A DNA stretch of 5,254 nucleotides from AG41 sp965653495. GTDB taxonomy: Bacteria; Gemmatimonadota; Gemmatimonadetes; Gemmatimonadales; GWC2-71-9. Location: positions 1 through 5,254 of the forward strand of contig CBFHAJ010000210.1 in assembly GCA_965653495.1 (NCBI GenBank), read 5' to 3'. The position numbers were made by a program, and so were the translations under genes. How positions within the stretch are numbered: the first letter of the stretch is position 1; each line of letters begins with the position of its first letter. This document shows, piece by piece, positions 5,074-5,254 of the stretch. The notes beneath the pieces are model-generated. The model did no database searches, had not been told where the DNA came from, and was given only the letters and a program-made list of their open reading frames with translations.

Positions 5074-5254
5074 TGGACGCGCTCGACCTCGACACCCCTG
5101 CCCTCTACGTCGATCGGGACGTCCTCGAGCGCAACATCGCACGGATGCAGCAGCAGTGCCGGACGTGGGGCGTCGGCCTCCGGCCGCACGTGAAGACCCA
5201 CAAGATCCCCGAGATTGCGCAGCTGCAGCTCGACGCCGGCGCCATCGGGATCAC
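5073..5254 (+). CDS. D-threonine aldolase / D-serine dehydratase family PLP enzyme (N-terminus only)
   Basis: The first 60 residues of a fold-type III (alanine racemase-like) PLP enzyme; the rest lies past the right edge. LDTPALYVDRDVLERNIARM (5-24, opening the barrel) and LRPHVKTHKIPEIAQLQLDAGAIGI (36-60) are the hallmark of the D-threonine aldolase / eukaryotic-type D-serine ammonia-lyase group. K41 in RPHVKTHK is the lysine that binds PLP. The reaction is either D-threonine or D-hydroxy amino acid cleavage to glycine and an aldehyde, or D-serine dehydration to pyruvate and ammonia. The residues that separate them, including the metal ligands near the C-terminus, are not in the window. GTG 5073 shares its first base with the RidA stop (TAGTG), which fits the expected N-terminus. 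Coupling to RidA leans towards the dehydratase. Confidence 0.88.
   Translation, partial: MDALDLDTPALYVDRDVLERNIARMQQQCRTWGVGLRPHVKTHKIPEIAQLQLDAGAIGI

Noticed and set aside
4660..5142. Minus-strand open frame antisense to the RidA gene
   Set aside because: RidA on the other strand is a full-length confident match and the antisense product has no pattern.

Overview
The window is high-GC bacterial chromosome with compact, mostly intact genes and no sign of insertion sequences, phage genes or CRISPR repeats. The gene types suggest a soil-type Gemmatimonadota or a similar bacterium: a zinc-ribbon Ser/Thr protein kinase with an apparent C-terminal membrane anchor, a small lipoprotein with a BIG2-like bacterial Ig fold, and an exported Tat-type lactonase-fold propeller. 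The phylum is inferred from style and is not proven.

Left part, minus strand, reading right to left from 1917 to 1. A small unrecognised helical protein (96 aa, GTG start) is followed after 89 bases by a BIG2-like lipoprotein (132 aa). The lipoprotein overlaps by four bases (GTGA) a Hanks-type Ser/Thr kinase that runs off the left edge at the start of its apparent membrane anchor. The coupling suggests that the lipoprotein and kinase are made together. The small protein may be in the same transcript.

Centre. A plus-strand tRNA-Ser(UGA) at 2004-2087 is followed by a convergent minus-strand gene (2106-3287) for a Tat-exported seven-bladed propeller of the lactonase / 6-phosphogluconolactonase-like family.

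Right part, plus strand. Diverging from the lactonase across 62 bases is a tight three-gene operon: an APC-superfamily amino acid permease, a RidA-type enamine/imine deaminase (ATGA overlap) and the start of a fold-type III PLP enzyme of the D-threonine aldolase / D-serine dehydratase family (one-base TAGTG overlap, cut by the window end). Together they make chemical sense as an import-and-degrade unit for a D-hydroxy amino acid. The permease would bring in the substrate, the PLP enzyme would cleave or dehydrate it, and RidA would hydrolyse the reactive 2-aminoacrylate that a D-serine dehydratase releases.

I found no clearly new multi-gene system. The points most worth a second look are the D-amino acid operon, the coupled lipoprotein-kinase pair, the irregular D-arm of the tRNA, the inverted repeat abutting the permease start codon, and the contrast between first genes without Shine-Dalgarno sites and some internal genes with good ones.
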